From NCBI RefSeq assembly GCF_025751495.1, contig NZ_JAOWKZ010000003.1, positions 434,001-498,000 of the forward strand: a DNA stretch of 64,000 nucleotides, read 5' to 3'. This document shows positions 8,641 to 17,060 of this stretch, one piece after another; the stretch's first letter is position 1, and every line of letters starts with the position of its first letter. This stretch comes from Albidovulum litorale. Lineage in GTDB: Bacteria; Pseudomonadota; Alphaproteobacteria; Rhodobacterales; Rhodobacteraceae. The notes beneath the pieces are model-generated. The model was given only the letters and a program-made list of their open reading frames with translations, did not search any database and had not been told where the DNA came from. Made by a program: the position numbers and the translations under genes.

Positions 8641-9099
8641 TTGCACGACGTCGATATTTCGATTCTGAAATTGCTTCAGGAAGACTGTTCGCTCTCATTG
8701 GAGGCCATCAGCGAACAGGTGAACCTTTCGGTGGCAAGTTGCCACCGCCGGATCAAGGCGCTGGAGGCAAAGGGCGCGATCAAGGGCCGACGGGCCGTGC
8801 TCGACGCCAACATCTTGGGATTTTCGGTCACCGGCATATTCCTGATCAAGCTCGCCCAGGACGGGCCGGATGTGGACCGCCGCCTGATGCAGCGGCTGGA
8901 ACGCGAGCCGGCTGTCGTCACCTGCTATCTTGTGACCGGCGAGTTCGACTTCGTGATGATCGCAAAGTTTCGCACCGCGGCCGAGTACACTGATTATATC
9001 TACAGCTTTCTTGACACTTACGAGGATATCCGCATCCAGAGTTACACCTCTTCGCTAGTCGTCCGCACGCTCAGGGACAACGCTGCCCTGCCGCTCTGA
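8641..9099 (+). CDS. AsnC/Lrp-family transcriptional regulator
   Basis: 152 residues: N-terminal winged HTH (DVDISILKLLQED, then VNLSVASCHRRIKALEAKGAIKG split over two helices) and a C-terminal RAM/ligand domain (VTGEFDFVMIAKF, then SSLVVRTLR). A TTG start at 8641 gives the normal family length and start (LHDVDISIL) and has GGGGA 8 bases upstream; an in-frame ATG at 8554 would add an atypical 29-residue leader running through the palindrome. It faces away from the tyrosinase cassette and is its most likely regulator, perhaps sensing an aromatic amino acid. Confidence 0.88.
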   Translation: MHDVDISILKLLQEDCSLSLEAISEQVNLSVASCHRRIKALEAKGAIKGRRAVLDANILGFSVTGIFLIKLAQDGPDVDRRLMQRLEREPAVVTCYLVTGEFDFVMIAKFRTAAEYTDYIYSFLDTYEDIRIQSYTSSLVVRTLRDNAALPL

Positions 9100-9172
9100 C
9101 CCTCAGGCGACGGGTTGCAGGCGCCGGCGTTCTAGGCAACGATCCGGCACGTGGCAGCGATAGGGGGACCCC

Positions 9173-10018
9173 ATGAAACTCGTCCGTTACGGGGCGCCCG
9201 GTGTGGAAAAGCCGGGAATGATTGATGCCGGTGGCACCTTGCGGGACCTGTCGCAGCATGTATCCGATGTCGCGGGCGCAACCCTGTCGGATGCGGGGAT
9301 AGCCGCGCTTCGGGCGCTCGACCCGGCCAGCCTGCCACAGGTCGCGGGGAACCCGCGCCTTGGCCCCTGCGTCGCAGCAATCGGCAAGATGCTCTGTATC
9401 GGGCTCAACTATTCCGACCATGCCGCCGAGGCGGGCATGAAGATCCCCGAACATCCGATCCTGTTCATGAAGGCGAACTCTGCCATCGTCGGCCCTGATG
9501 ACGACGTGATCCTGCCGCGCGGTTCCACCGAAACCGATTGGGAGATCGAACTCGGAGTGGTGATCGGTACCGCAGCCAAATACGTAACCAAGGAAACCGC
9601 GCTCGACCATGTCGCGGGCTATTGCATCGTCAATGATGTCAGCGAACGGCAGTTCCAGACCCGGCTCAGCGGCCAGTGGACCAAGGGAAAAAGCTGCGAC
9701 ACGTTCGGACCGACCGGCCCATGGCTGGTGACACGCGACGAGGTGCCGGACCCGCAGTCACTGACCATGCGGCTTGACGTCAACGGCACCCGCCGCCAGA
9801 CCGGCAGTACCGCGACGATGATCTTCACCGTGGCCGAAATCATTGCGCATCTGTCGCAGCTCTTCACGCTGCATCCCGGCGATATCATCAGCACCGGGAC
9901 GCCGCCCGGCGTCGGCATGGGAATGAAACCGCCGCTCTTCCTGAAACCGGGCGACGTGATGGAGTTGGAAATCGACCGGCTTGGCCGTCAGCGGCAGGTG
10001 GTGCGGCAGGACGCCTGA
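9173..10018 (+). CDS. Fumarylacetoacetate hydrolase (FAH) family protein
   Basis: 281 residues. Family landmarks: CIGLNYSDHAAE, the metal-binding acidic residues in DWEIELGVVIG, the loop KSCDTFGPTGPWL and TPPGVGMG near the end. Members cleave or decarboxylate beta-keto acids in aromatic catabolism, with Mg2+. The start has AGGGGGA about 4 bases upstream. Just downstream of the AsnC gene on the same strand; a link with the aromatic oxidase cassette is tempting but unproven. Confidence 0.9.
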   Translation: MKLVRYGAPGVEKPGMIDAGGTLRDLSQHVSDVAGATLSDAGIAALRALDPASLPQVAGNPRLGPCVAAIGKMLCIGLNYSDHAAEAGMKIPEHPILFMKANSAIVGPDDDVILPRGSTETDWEIELGVVIGTAAKYVTKETALDHVAGYCIVNDVSERQFQTRLSGQWTKGKSCDTFGPTGPWLVTRDEVPDPQSLTMRLDVNGTRRQTGSTATMIFTVAEIIAHLSQLFTLHPGDIISTGTPPGVGMGMKPPLFLKPGDVMELEIDRLGRQRQVVRQDA

Positions 10019-10021
10019 GGT

Positions 10022-10237
10022 TCAGCCGAGCACGATCCCCAGAACGACCATCATCAGGCCGAGCCCGGACAGAAGCATCGCGCCGAGATTAAGCGCCACG
10101 GCCTTTTGCAGCTTCGCGCGCAGATCGGCATCCGGCAGGCCCGCCTTGCGCGCCCGGTTGATGCCAAAGATGACCCAGACGAGAAGCGCAAGCCCCGCCA
10201 GAGTGACGACAGCGCCGATCCAGATGAGCCAGTCCAT
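10022..10237 (-). CDS. Small two-helix membrane protein
   Basis: 71 residues, starting MDWLIWIGAV. Two hydrophobic segments (about 3-24 and 48-70) flank a basic cytoplasmic loop (RARKAG ... LRAKLQKA), giving a helical hairpin in the inner membrane. Function unknown. Its stop is only 3 bases from the end of the convergent hydrolase gene. Confidence 0.75.
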   Translation of the reverse strand: MDWLIWIGAVVTLAGLALLVWVIFGINRARKAGLPDADLRAKLQKAVALNLGAMLLSGLGLMMVVLGIVLG

Positions 10238-10359
10238 GTCGCGTCCCCCATGCAATCGCCCCGCCCTAGCGTGAAGCCGCCAGAAGGGCAAGGCCGAGCC
10301 TTGAAGCACCGCGCCCGACCGACTAGTCAGGGCGCCAGCCCTTTTCAGGAGATGACGCC

Positions 10360-10620
10360 ATGAACCAGCCCGTATCCGATGCCACCTACAACGTCGCCGC
10401 CGACGAACTGCGCCAGTTCATCGAACGCTATGAACATCTGGAGGCCGAGAAAAAGGACATCGCCGATCAGCAGAAAGAGGTGATGGCCGAGGCCAAAGGG
10501 CGCGGCTACGACACCAAGGTCATGCGCAAGGTCATCGCGCTGCGCAAGCGCGACAAGGACGATCTGGCCGAGGAAGAAGCGGTTCTGGAGATGTACAAGG
10601 CCGCGCTCGGCATGGCCTGA
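10360..10620 (+). CDS. gapR: GapR-like nucleoid-associated protein (DUF2312)
   Basis: 86 residues, highly charged and mostly helical, with the DUF2312 hallmarks [17 protein letters not shown] and [14 protein letters not shown]. In Caulobacter, GapR forms a dimer of dimers around overtwisted DNA ahead of polymerases and helps topoisomerases; the family is nearly universal in alphaproteobacteria. The ATG is preceded by AGGAG. Monocistronic. Confidence 0.92.
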   Translation: MNQPVSDATYNVAADELRQFIERYEHLEAEKKDIADQQKEVMAEAKGRGYDTKVMRKVIALRKRDKDDLAEEEAVLEMYKAALGMA

Positions 10621-10706
10621 CCTGCCATCGAATTGCCGCCCGGGCGTCAGGCCATGCTGACATGGCGCGCCGGCGGCAGGAACGTCTTTTCAGCAGACGA
10701 TCTGGA

Positions 10707-11582
10707 TCAGGGCTGAATGAACGTGACACCTGCCATCGCGGCAATCTCGGCACAGTCATTCTCGTAGTTGGACGTGACCTGGGCCAGAAGTTCTTCGCTC
10801 CAACCCGGGAGATCAAGCTCGGCCACCAACTCTTCCGGTTTGGCGAATTTTTCCAGAAACGCGGTGGTGATGCGCCGCCTTTGCGCCAGTGTCCGGGGCG
10901 GATGTGCCTCAAGGTAGGTTTTGAACTTCGTCATCCCCTCTTCCGTCAAGAGGGCCGTCAGAACATCGAAATCGCCCTCCAAGGCATCTTCGGCGCCAAG
11001 CCCGGCGAGGGCACGCAGGATTTCGGGCCAGATCAGCGGCACATCCTCGTGGCACCAGACCGTCAGGTTCACGTCCGGGTGGTACGCCAGTATGCGCCGG
11101 ATTGTGGACGACCAGCGGATCTCGGTCGGTCTGGTCTGGCCCATGATCCGCTCATAGGTGCCGCCTGCGGGAAGATCGATCAGCGACGGGATCAGCGTGG
11201 CCGGGTTGACAAGCGCCAGATAGAATTCCTTCGTCGCCGCCGGGAAGAGGTTGGAATAGGCCTCGATCCGCTGCGGGGCCATGGCATAGAAACCGTGTGC
11301 CGATATGACATTGGCCGGAAAGCACACAAGGGAATCGTGGCTGAAGATCACGCGCTGCGCATTCTCGACGTCCAGTACCGCGTCGAGAAGGACATGCTGA
11401 GCATCATCGACGACCTGCCCCGACTTCAGGCTTTTCGCGACCTTGGGAAGTACCTGACGATAGAGCTTGGGCGCAGGCACCGCGACACCCATGGCTTCCA
11501 GCGTGCCCCGGTTCTTCAAGAGCGCGCGGACGATCCATCCGTCATCGGTGCCATGCGCCCCTATATGATACACGATCTCCAT
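10707..11582 (-). CDS. Hypothetical protein, distantly sulfotransferase-like
   Basis: 291 residues from the ATG at 11582 (MEIVYHIGAHGTDDG). The opening strand-loop resembles the phosphosulfate-binding HIGxxKTGT loop of bacterial sulfotransferases, but the Lys and Thr are replaced, so activity is doubtful. The rest is soluble alpha/beta with no other motif. It is divergent from the iron permease, separated by about 100 bases. Confidence 0.6.
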   Translation of the reverse strand: MEIVYHIGAHGTDDGWIVRALLKNRGTLEAMGVAVPAPKLYRQVLPKVAKSLKSGQVVDDAQHVLLDAVLDVENAQRVIFSHDSLVCFPANVISAHGFYAMAPQRIEAYSNLFPAATKEFYLALVNPATLIPSLIDLPAGGTYERIMGQTRPTEIRWSSTIRRILAYHPDVNLTVWCHEDVPLIWPEILRALAGLGAEDALEGDFDVLTALLTEEGMTKFKTYLEAHPPRTLAQRRRITTAFLEKFAKPEELVAELDLPGWSEELLAQVTSNYENDCAEIAAMAGVTFIQP

Positions 11583-11682
11583 GTTGACCGGATGTCCGTT
11601 CCTGACCTTCGCCGTGTGCCGTTGACGCGACCCTATACGGGCTTTCTGGACAGTAAAACCGCTTTCCTGTAACCGCTTGCCC

Positions 11683-13374
11683 ATGACCGATGGAAATAGT
11701 CAAGCTCTGGGACGAACAGGGATGCGGCACTTGCTGCGGCGCAGGGATGGCAGCGGCATCTGGTCGGTCGGCGCTCTTGCCATAGCCGCCATCGTGATCC
11801 TGCCAATCCTGTCGGTTCTGGTACTTGCCTTCGCGCCGACAGAGAACATCTGGCCGCATCTTATGGCGACCACCCTGCCCCGCTACGCCGCCAACACGGT
11901 CCTGATGACGCTTGGCACCGGCGCCATGGCAGCTGCGATCGGAGCCGGGGCTGCGTGGCTCGTCACGATGTACCGGTTTCCGCTGGCAAATCTTCTGGAA
12001 TGGCTGTTGCTGTTGCCGCTCGCGATCCCGGCCTATATCGGCGCCTATGCCCTTGTCGATTTCCTCGACTATTCCGGCCCGGTCCAGATCGCCCTGCGCG
12101 AGACAATGGGCTGGACCTCGGCGCGCGACTACTGGTTTCCGCAAGTCCGGTCCCGCTGGGCCGCCGTAATCGTGCTTGCGGCAGCTCTCTATCCTTACGT
12201 CTACATGCTCGCCCGCGCAGCGTTTCGCGAACAATCAGCGGGCAGTTACGAGGTTGCACGCGCCCTCGGCGCCGGGCCATTCGGGCTTTTCCGGCGCGTC
12301 GGCCTGCCACTGGCCCGGCCCGCCATCGCCGCAGGCGCCGCCATCGTGATGATGGAAACTGTGAACGATTTTGGCGTGGTCGACTTCTTTGCCGTTCAAA
12401 CGCTTACGACGGGTATCTTCACCGTCTGGCTGGAAACCGGCAATGCCGGAGGGGCCGCTCAGATCGCCTGCGTCATCCTTGCGGTGATCCTAGCCCTTGT
12501 CGCGCTGGAGAAGGTCAGCCGCCGCAATTCGCGCTACTACCATTCCGCGCGCCAGCCCCGCCCGATCACCAGAATCAGGTTGAGCGGCGCACCGGGTTGG
12601 ATCGCGACGGCGCTTTGCGCCCTGCCGGTCTTCGCGGGGTTCATCCTGCCCGTCGCCGTGATCGCAGGCCATGCCCTCGACCGGCCCGAAACATGGGTGA
12701 GTTCCGGCCTTGGACGGGCGTTTCTGAATACGCTGTCTGTTGGCGGCTCGGCATCGGTGCTGACCGTCGCCGGGGCGCTCTTCATGGTCTACGGCGTCAG
12801 ACAGACGGGGCGGCGATTGCCAAAACTCATCCTGCCGGTCACCACGATCGGCTACGCCGCCCCCGGCGCGGTGTTGGCCGTGGGCATCCTGATCCCGGTC
12901 GCGGCCTTCGACCACAGGGTTGCCGATGCGCTTTTGTGGCTGACGGGCCGCGATCCGGGGCTGATCCTGACCGGCTCCGCCGCGGCCATCGTCATGGCCT
13001 ATTTCGTGCGCTTCTTCGCCATCGCCCAGGGCGCGACGGACGCGGCCTTCGGCCGGGTCTCGCCGTCGCTGCCAATGGCGGCACGGTCGCTGGGCCGCAC
13101 GGCCGGGGGAACGCTGCGCGAGGTTTACCTGCCGCTGATGAAGGGCTCGGTCGGAACCGCTCTGCTGCTTGTCTTCGTCGATTGCGTGAAAGAACTCCCG
13201 GCAACACTCCTGCTGCGCCCGTTCAACTATGACACGCTCGCGACCCGCGCCCATGAAAAGGCGAGCCTTGAGAATATCGGCGAAGCTGCTCCACCGGCGC
13301 TTCTCGTCATCCTCGTCGGGCTTGTTGCGGTCGCGCTCCTGGCGCGGACCAATCTCGGCGCCGCGCGCCGCTGA
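11683..13374 (+). CDS. Fe(III)-type ABC transporter permease (fused, FbpB/AfuB-like)
   Basis: 563 residues with about 12 membrane helices in two tandem permease halves. Each half has an EAA-type loop that docks the ATPase: EVARALGAGPFGLFRRVGLP near 190 and ARSLGRTAGGTLREVYLP near 470. This duplicated architecture is typical of ferric-iron permeases. The start is the ATG at 11683 rather than the TTG two codons before. Neither a binding protein nor an ATPase gene lies next to it, so it must work with subunits coded elsewhere. It ends 51 bases before the broken tRNA-Thr. Confidence 0.88.
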   Translation: MTDGNSQALGRTGMRHLLRRRDGSGIWSVGALAIAAIVILPILSVLVLAFAPTENIWPHLMATTLPRYAANTVLMTLGTGAMAAAIGAGAAWLVTMYRFPLANLLEWLLLLPLAIPAYIGAYALVDFLDYSGPVQIALRETMGWTSARDYWFPQVRSRWAAVIVLAAALYPYVYMLARAAFREQSAGSYEVARALGAGPFGLFRRVGLPLARPAIAAGAAIVMMETVNDFGVVDFFAVQTLTTGIFTVWLETGNAGGAAQIACVILAVILALVALEKVSRRNSRYYHSARQPRPITRIRLSGAPGWIATALCALPVFAGFILPVAVIAGHALDRPETWVSSGLGRAFLNTLSVGGSASVLTVAGALFMVYGVRQTGRRLPKLILPVTTIGYAAPGAVLAVGILIPVAAFDHRVADALLWLTGRDPGLILTGSAAAIVMAYFVRFFAIAQGATDAAFGRVSPSLPMAARSLGRTAGGTLREVYLPLMKGSVGTALLLVFVDCVKELPATLLLRPFNYDTLATRAHEKASLENIGEAAPPALLVILVGLVAVALLARTNLGAARR

Positions 13375-13425
13375 CGACGGCCCGGACTTGCGCAGGCGCG
13401 CGAGCCGGTCTATGTGCGGATCAGT

Positions 13426-13464
13426 GCCCCTATAGCTCAGCTGGTAGAGCATCTGATTTGTAAT
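13426..13464 (+). pseudogene. 5' half of a tRNA-Thr(TGT) gene split by integration
   Basis: Acceptor strand GCCCCTA, D arm (GCTCAGCTGGTAGAGC) and the 5' half of the anticodon arm (TCTGA then TTTGTAA) are present, after which the sequence departs into the element. Joined to 27876-27912 it gives a complete tRNA-Thr with 7-bp acceptor stem, 5-bp anticodon stem, anticodon TGT and encoded CCA. It is now non-functional. Confidence 0.9.
13456..13464. other. attL core
   Basis: ATTTGTAAT spans the anticodon loop of the 5' tRNA half and matches 27867-27875 exactly; flanks differ (CTG on the left side, TCCCG inside the element). Confidence 0.8.
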
Positions 13465-13492
13465 TCCCGACAACCCAGACATGCAGACACCC

Positions 13493-13539
13493 GTGGACGG
13501 ATGTCCACCTGCTAAATCAACGAGTTACCTCGGTTGATT
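13493..13539. promoter_or_regulatory. Two inverted repeats between attL and the integrase gene
   Basis: GTGGAC-GGAT-GTCCAC (13493-13508) is a perfect 6-bp inverted repeat. At 13515-13539, AATCAACGAG pairs with CTCGGTTGATT around a 4-base loop with one bulge. They occupy the place where integrase arm sites, directionality-factor sites or an integrase operator are expected. The second contains ATCAACGAGTTAC, a weak relative of the element motif ATAA[C/G]-N3-GTTAT. Confidence 0.45.
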
Positions 13540-13621
13540 GGTTGCGGAAAGGTCGATTTTCACCCGACGTTGGTGGCGAAGTGGCGGTCAAAGCGCCATC
13601 AAACCGACGACGGAGTGAACC

Positions 13622-14869
13622 ATGCCCCATGCAAAGATCACCCAAGCCTATGTGGACGGCCTGCCGTTCTCTGACGCGACTATCTGGCACCACGACACGG
13701 AGCTTGCGGGCTTCAACCTCGCTGTGGGCAAGCGGACGCGCACCTTCTATGCCGCAAGCGAAACGCAGGGGCGCTTCCTGCGCGTGAAGATCGGTCGGTC
13801 AGACCTCGTGCGCGTCAACGTCGCTCGTGACCTCGCGCGCAACGTCCTGCTGCCTGAAATCCGCGCAGGCGTTGACCCAAGGACCAAGCACTGGTCCCAG
13901 GACGACGACGCCCGCACGGCCATGTCTCAGGAGGCGCGGACGGCACTTCGAGCGATCAGGTTCCAGGAGAAGGTCGAGCGCAAGGCGCGTGTCTTGCGCG
14001 ACGATCCCCGCCCGCAACCGGGTCAGGTCGAGACGTTCGCGCAGACTTGGCACGAGTACCGTCACTTTGGCTCCAAGGCAAAGTCCTCGACCCTGACCGA
14101 GTATGAGCGCACCTTGAAGGTCCATGTCCCCGACTGGTTCGAGCGCGCGACCGTCGAGATCACCCCGCAGGACGTGCTGACGACGTGGCGTCGCTTGTCC
14201 CGTTCGAGCGTGGTGACAGCGAAGGCGCTGATGCGCGTCGTCTCGGCTGTGATGCATGATGCGCAGCGGCGTGAGGTGATCACGCGAGTTCCGACGACCT
14301 CGCTCCCGAAGGGTTGGTCAACGGTGATCCGCAACCCGAAGCGGATCAAGGACGTGTTCCATTGGTGGCGCGAGGTTGATCGGATCGACGACCTCTATTC
14401 CAAGAGCGCGCTCAAGGTTCTGCTGCTGACCGGGCTGCGCGTCGGCGAGGTGCTGTCGCTGCGCTGGGAGGACGTTGACCTCGACGCCGCGAAGATTTAC
14501 GTCCGCGACCCGAAGCGCGGCCTGCCGCGTGATGTGGCGATCTCGACCTGGACAGTGCGCCAGTTGAAGCGCCTGCACGAGATCAAGTCAGGCGGCTTCT
14601 GGGTATTCCCGTCGCACGCGCACAAGGGCTACCGCCAGAAGCTCCCTACCATCACCTACAAGGACCAGAAGTGGCGTCCGAAGGACACGCGCAACGAATG
14701 GGATTCTATCGCGACCGAGATCGGTATCCCCCATGCGCAGCGCGCGGCGCAAATGGGTCACGCTGCGGGCAACATGACCGACTCCTACGTCGTGACCCCT
14801 GACGTGCGGAACGCCGTTCAGGCGGTCGCAGACGAGATCATGCAGCGGGTGAAAGGAGCCGCCGTCTGA
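13622..14869 (+). CDS. int: Tyrosine-type site-specific integrase
   Basis: 415 residues. An N-terminal arm-binding region (about 1-85, beta-rich) precedes a core-binding SAM-like domain (about 135-220) and the catalytic domain. The catalytic residues can be read: Arg273 in TGLRVGEVLSLRW, His371 and Arg374 in IPHAQRAAQ, His380 in MGH and the nucleophile Tyr389 in DSYVV. It should recombine ATTTGTAAT in the tRNA-Thr anticodon loop with the circular element. Start ATG at 13622, 158 bases inside attL. Its 3' end overlaps the convergent next gene by 32 bases. Confidence 0.95.
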   Translation: MPHAKITQAYVDGLPFSDATIWHHDTELAGFNLAVGKRTRTFYAASETQGRFLRVKIGRSDLVRVNVARDLARNVLLPEIRAGVDPRTKHWSQDDDARTAMSQEARTALRAIRFQEKVERKARVLRDDPRPQPGQVETFAQTWHEYRHFGSKAKSSTLTEYERTLKVHVPDWFERATVEITPQDVLTTWRRLSRSSVVTAKALMRVVSAVMHDAQRREVITRVPTTSLPKGWSTVIRNPKRIKDVFHWWREVDRIDDLYSKSALKVLLLTGLRVGEVLSLRWEDVDLDAAKIYVRDPKRGLPRDVAISTWTVRQLKRLHEIKSGGFWVFPSHAHKGYRQKLPTITYKDQKWRPKDTRNEWDSIATEIGIPHAQRAAQMGHAAGNMTDSYVVTPDVRNAVQAVADEIMQRVKGAAV

Positions 14870-15581
14870 CGAAGACTTTCGTCTCTGCATCGACGACCGC
14901 CGCGACCTCATGCCCGTCGTGGCGGTATGTCAGTTCCAGGTCGAGGCGACGGCACACCTCAACGGCAAGCTGCTCCCACTTCGGATGCGCCTTTCTGAGC
15001 GCGTTGATCGTGCCGCCTCGCTTCATCGTCAGCGCGCGCAGGACGCGCCCCTGTTGGGAGTTTTCGCGGGGCAGCGACGGGCCGACCAAGGCCCGATCAT
15101 TCGGGCAGTAGAGTGTGCCGTCCTCCCGAACGTCAAAGATGCCGACCGTCTCAACCACTGACGGGAGCGGGATCGAAACGGGTTCTGATGGTTCCTCGGG
15201 TTCGCCTTCGGGCGGGCGCGTCTGCGTCGGCTGGGCCTTCCTCGGCGGCGAGTTGATCGCGGCCCACAGGTCGCGCGATGCCTGCACCTCTTTGGGCTGG
15301 CCGTAGTCAACCTTGCCGTCCATGACCTTGAGCGCCCATTCGTGCAGGCGCTCAGGATCGACGCCCGCAGAATAGCAGGCATGTTCCCGCGACTTCGCCC
15401 ACGCACCGCGAGGGGTGAGCAGGAAGCGCAGGGCCTCCACCCGGTCAAGTTCGATGCGGAAGGCGTCGCCCTTGTCGAAGGCATCGCGCACGGCATGAAG
15501 CACGACCGCCGCCCACAGGCTTTGTTCGGGTCTGCGGGCGGCGTCCGCGTGCGGGTCGGTCGAGTCGAGCCGGGTCGCCAC
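14838..15581 (-). CDS. Hypothetical element protein, 247 aa
   Basis: The first 75 residues (LWAAVVLHAVRDA, then REHACYSAGVDPERLHEWAL split by charged stretches) look like small phage-borne proteins with a Cys and an AG(V/L)DP segment, a DNA-binding-like fold often found near phage regulatory genes. A Pro/Glu-rich linker (about 105-135) leads to a C-terminal region with a helical segment (VLRALTMKRGGTINALRKAH) that could be a winged helix. No assigned function. It is the last gene of the leftward unit and overlaps the integrase 3' end. Confidence 0.65.
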   Translation of the reverse strand: MATRLDSTDPHADAARRPEQSLWAAVVLHAVRDAFDKGDAFRIELDRVEALRFLLTPRGAWAKSREHACYSAGVDPERLHEWALKVMDGKVDYGQPKEVQASRDLWAAINSPPRKAQPTQTRPPEGEPEEPSEPVSIPLPSVVETVGIFDVREDGTLYCPNDRALVGPSLPRENSQQGRVLRALTMKRGGTINALRKAHPKWEQLAVEVCRRLDLELTYRHDGHEVAAVVDAETKVFVRRRLLSPAA

Positions 15582-15585
15582 GGTG

Positions 15586-16008
15586 TCAGGCCGTCAGTGC
15601 CGCGCGCACGTCGTCCGGAGCCTCTTCCCAGGTGCTGACGGGCACGATCCGCTTCATCTCAGCGCGGGCCTGCGTCGTCAGGCGCTGATAGGTGCGAGGA
15701 TCGACAGCACCCGCCCGGATATAGAGCGCGTCGTCGGTCAGGTGGTGCGTCGCCTAGATCACCTGTTTCTGCGCGCCGTCGTCGGTCGGGTTGTCCACGA
15801 CCTGCACGGTTTGGCCAACGGCTTCGGCCATCTTGCGAGCCTTCATGTAGGTCTCTCGATCACGCGCTTGGGCGCGGGTCATGACAAGGTCTTCGGGTTT
15901 GACGTGCACCACGTCAACGCCGAGTTCGTTCGCCTTCGCGACCGTCCGTTTGAACAGGTCCGAGTCTCGGTCGGCTTCGGATTTGGCGATGTAGAGCGGT
16001 TCGGGCAT
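15586..16008 (-). pseudogene. 141-codon element gene interrupted by one in-frame amber codon
   Basis: From the ATG at 16008 the frame reads 84 residues, meets TAG at 15754-15756, then stays open in the same frame for 55 codons to TGA at 15586. The continuation (YQRLTTQARAEM, STWEEAPDDVRAALTA) has normal coding character and no start codon of its own near its beginning. Restoring CAG (Gln) for TAG gives QVIQATHHLTDDALY, a smooth junction, so a single C-to-T change is the simplest explanation. Either a recent nonsense mutation or an amber codon that is sometimes suppressed. Function unknown. Confidence 0.65.
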
Positions 16009-16395
16009 TCTTCATTCCTCTGGTTGGGCGGACAGGCCCGGCTCGTCGCAGGAAGGAGCAACCGCAACCCAAGCCCAGACCTGTCCTTGAGCGGTGCTTG
16101 GGCTGGCGTGACGATGCGGCGAGACAGCCCGAGACGACCATCCGGTGTTTGAGGTCCAGGACGGGCGACGGGCGGGAAAATGAGGTGCTGCGGTCAAGAC
16201 GCCATCAATCTCGTGGCGCTCGTGCTGCCAACCATCGGCAATCGCACACGAACCGCCTTGATCAATGATCACTTGCCGCGACGATCACGGGCCGACCTTC
16301 GCAGAGCGCGTCAGCCAGTGGTGTTTTGGGGAGTTCGGGGGCGACGTAGGGGCTAACCCCAGGACTCGCGGCGCTCGCCTAGCTGGCTGGGGCGC
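16009..16395. other. Gene-poor stretch within the element
   Basis: About 390 bases between the interrupted gene and the 24-residue microprotein. A minus-strand frame at 16012-16272 is open, but its His/Ser/Pro-rich composition looks non-coding. The only feature noticed is TGATCAATGATCA (palindromic TGATCA repeats, 16258-16272), partly echoed near 18113. Nothing else seen. Confidence 0.4.
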
Positions 16396-16470
16396 TTACC
16401 GCAGAGCGATGCAGACGAGTGCCACCATCATCGCGAGCGCGAGGGCTGCGTCCAGGTTCGCGTTCATCAT
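16396..16470 (-). CDS. 24-residue membrane microprotein
   Basis: The reading frame MMNANLDAALALAMMVAL... is one hydrophobic helix ending in ...CIALR, TAA at 16396-16398. Its ATG overlaps the stop of the upstream 140-residue gene (ATGA at 16467-16470), the usual sign of translational coupling, which is why I accept so short a gene. Predicted single-pass inner-membrane peptide; a small holin- or toxin-like role is only one possibility. Confidence 0.5.
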   Translation of the reverse strand: MMNANLDAALALAMMVALVCIALR

Positions 16471-16889
16471 TCGACCGTCAGGGAGGGGATGGCTACGTTG
16501 TCCACGGCTTCCCACGCCTCGGCTAGGGTCATGCCGCGCTCTTTGGCAAGCTGCTGGATCATCCCATCGACGGGAACGCCCATGCGGCGTGCCATCTCGA
16601 TTGTCTTGATCCGGGAGTCGACTGCTTCAATCTCGACCTTGCCCTCGAAGTTCACGGACGACAGCTTGGGTCGGACATACTGGGCGACTTCTTTCATGGC
16701 GGCCAGTGCTACGACGGTTTCGCCTTTGTCGTAGGCCTCCGCGCCGATGATCGCCATGAGCACCACGGGATCGAATTCTTCGTTGCCCGCGTGCAAGCGC
16801 AATTCCCGCAGCTTCGCGTCCATGCGTGCGGACAACTCGTCCTTCGACTTGGTCGGTTTGCCCGTCTTGCGGCCAGAGGAATAACGCAT
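16467..16889 (-). CDS. Hypothetical phage-type protein, 140 aa
   Basis: Basic N terminus (RYSSGRKTGKPTKSK), then a helical region with DPVVLMAIIGAEAYDKG and VAQYVRPKLSSVNFEG, a pattern met in short phage proteins encoded near small-terminase genes; the C-terminal MGVPVDGMIQQLAKERGMT is also helical. Possibly DNA-packaging related, but not diagnostic. It starts inside the stop of the 45-residue gene (TGATG) and ends inside the start of the microprotein gene. Confidence 0.65.
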   Translation of the reverse strand: MRYSSGRKTGKPTKSKDELSARMDAKLRELRLHAGNEEFDPVVLMAIIGAEAYDKGETVVALAAMKEVAQYVRPKLSSVNFEGKVEIEAVDSRIKTIEMARRMGVPVDGMIQQLAKERGMTLAEAWEAVDNVAIPSLTVE

Positions 16890-17026
16890 CAGGCGGACCC
16901 TCCCGAAGGAAAGCCCGCCTGACTGACTGCAACCAAGGAGGAGAGAGCAAAACCGCTCGCCTTGATCATCGCATCCGAGGCGGGGCGATGCGACCGCGAT
17001 TCCAGGTCCAGGTGATTGTTCATCAT
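16889..17026 (-). CDS. Hypothetical 45-residue protein, first gene of a leftward operon
   Basis: Begins MMNNHLDLESRS with AGGGG about 9 bases upstream, and its TGA overlaps the next ATG (TGATG at 16887-16891). Small, soluble, mildly amphipathic. The inverted-repeat operator at 17044-17056 lies 18 bases in front of the start, where a repressor would block the promoter of this three-gene unit. Confidence 0.55.
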   Translation of the reverse strand: MMNNHLDLESRSHRPASDAMIKASGFALSSLVAVSQAGFPSGGSA

Positions 17027-17043
17027 GGCGGTTTGCCCCTTGT

Positions 17044-17056
17044 ATAACTCGGTTAT
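17044..17056. promoter_or_regulatory. Element operator copy 1
   Basis: ATAAC-TCG-GTTAT, a perfect 5-bp inverted repeat with a 3-base centre, immediately upstream of the 45-residue gene. The same motif recurs at 18952, 18983 and 25748. Confidence 0.6.
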
Positions 17057-17060
17057 GCCG

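Noticed and set aside
16012-16272. 86-codon minus-strand frame in the element
   Set aside because: Skewed Ser/His/Pro/Trp composition, no ribosome-binding site and no coupling to neighbours.
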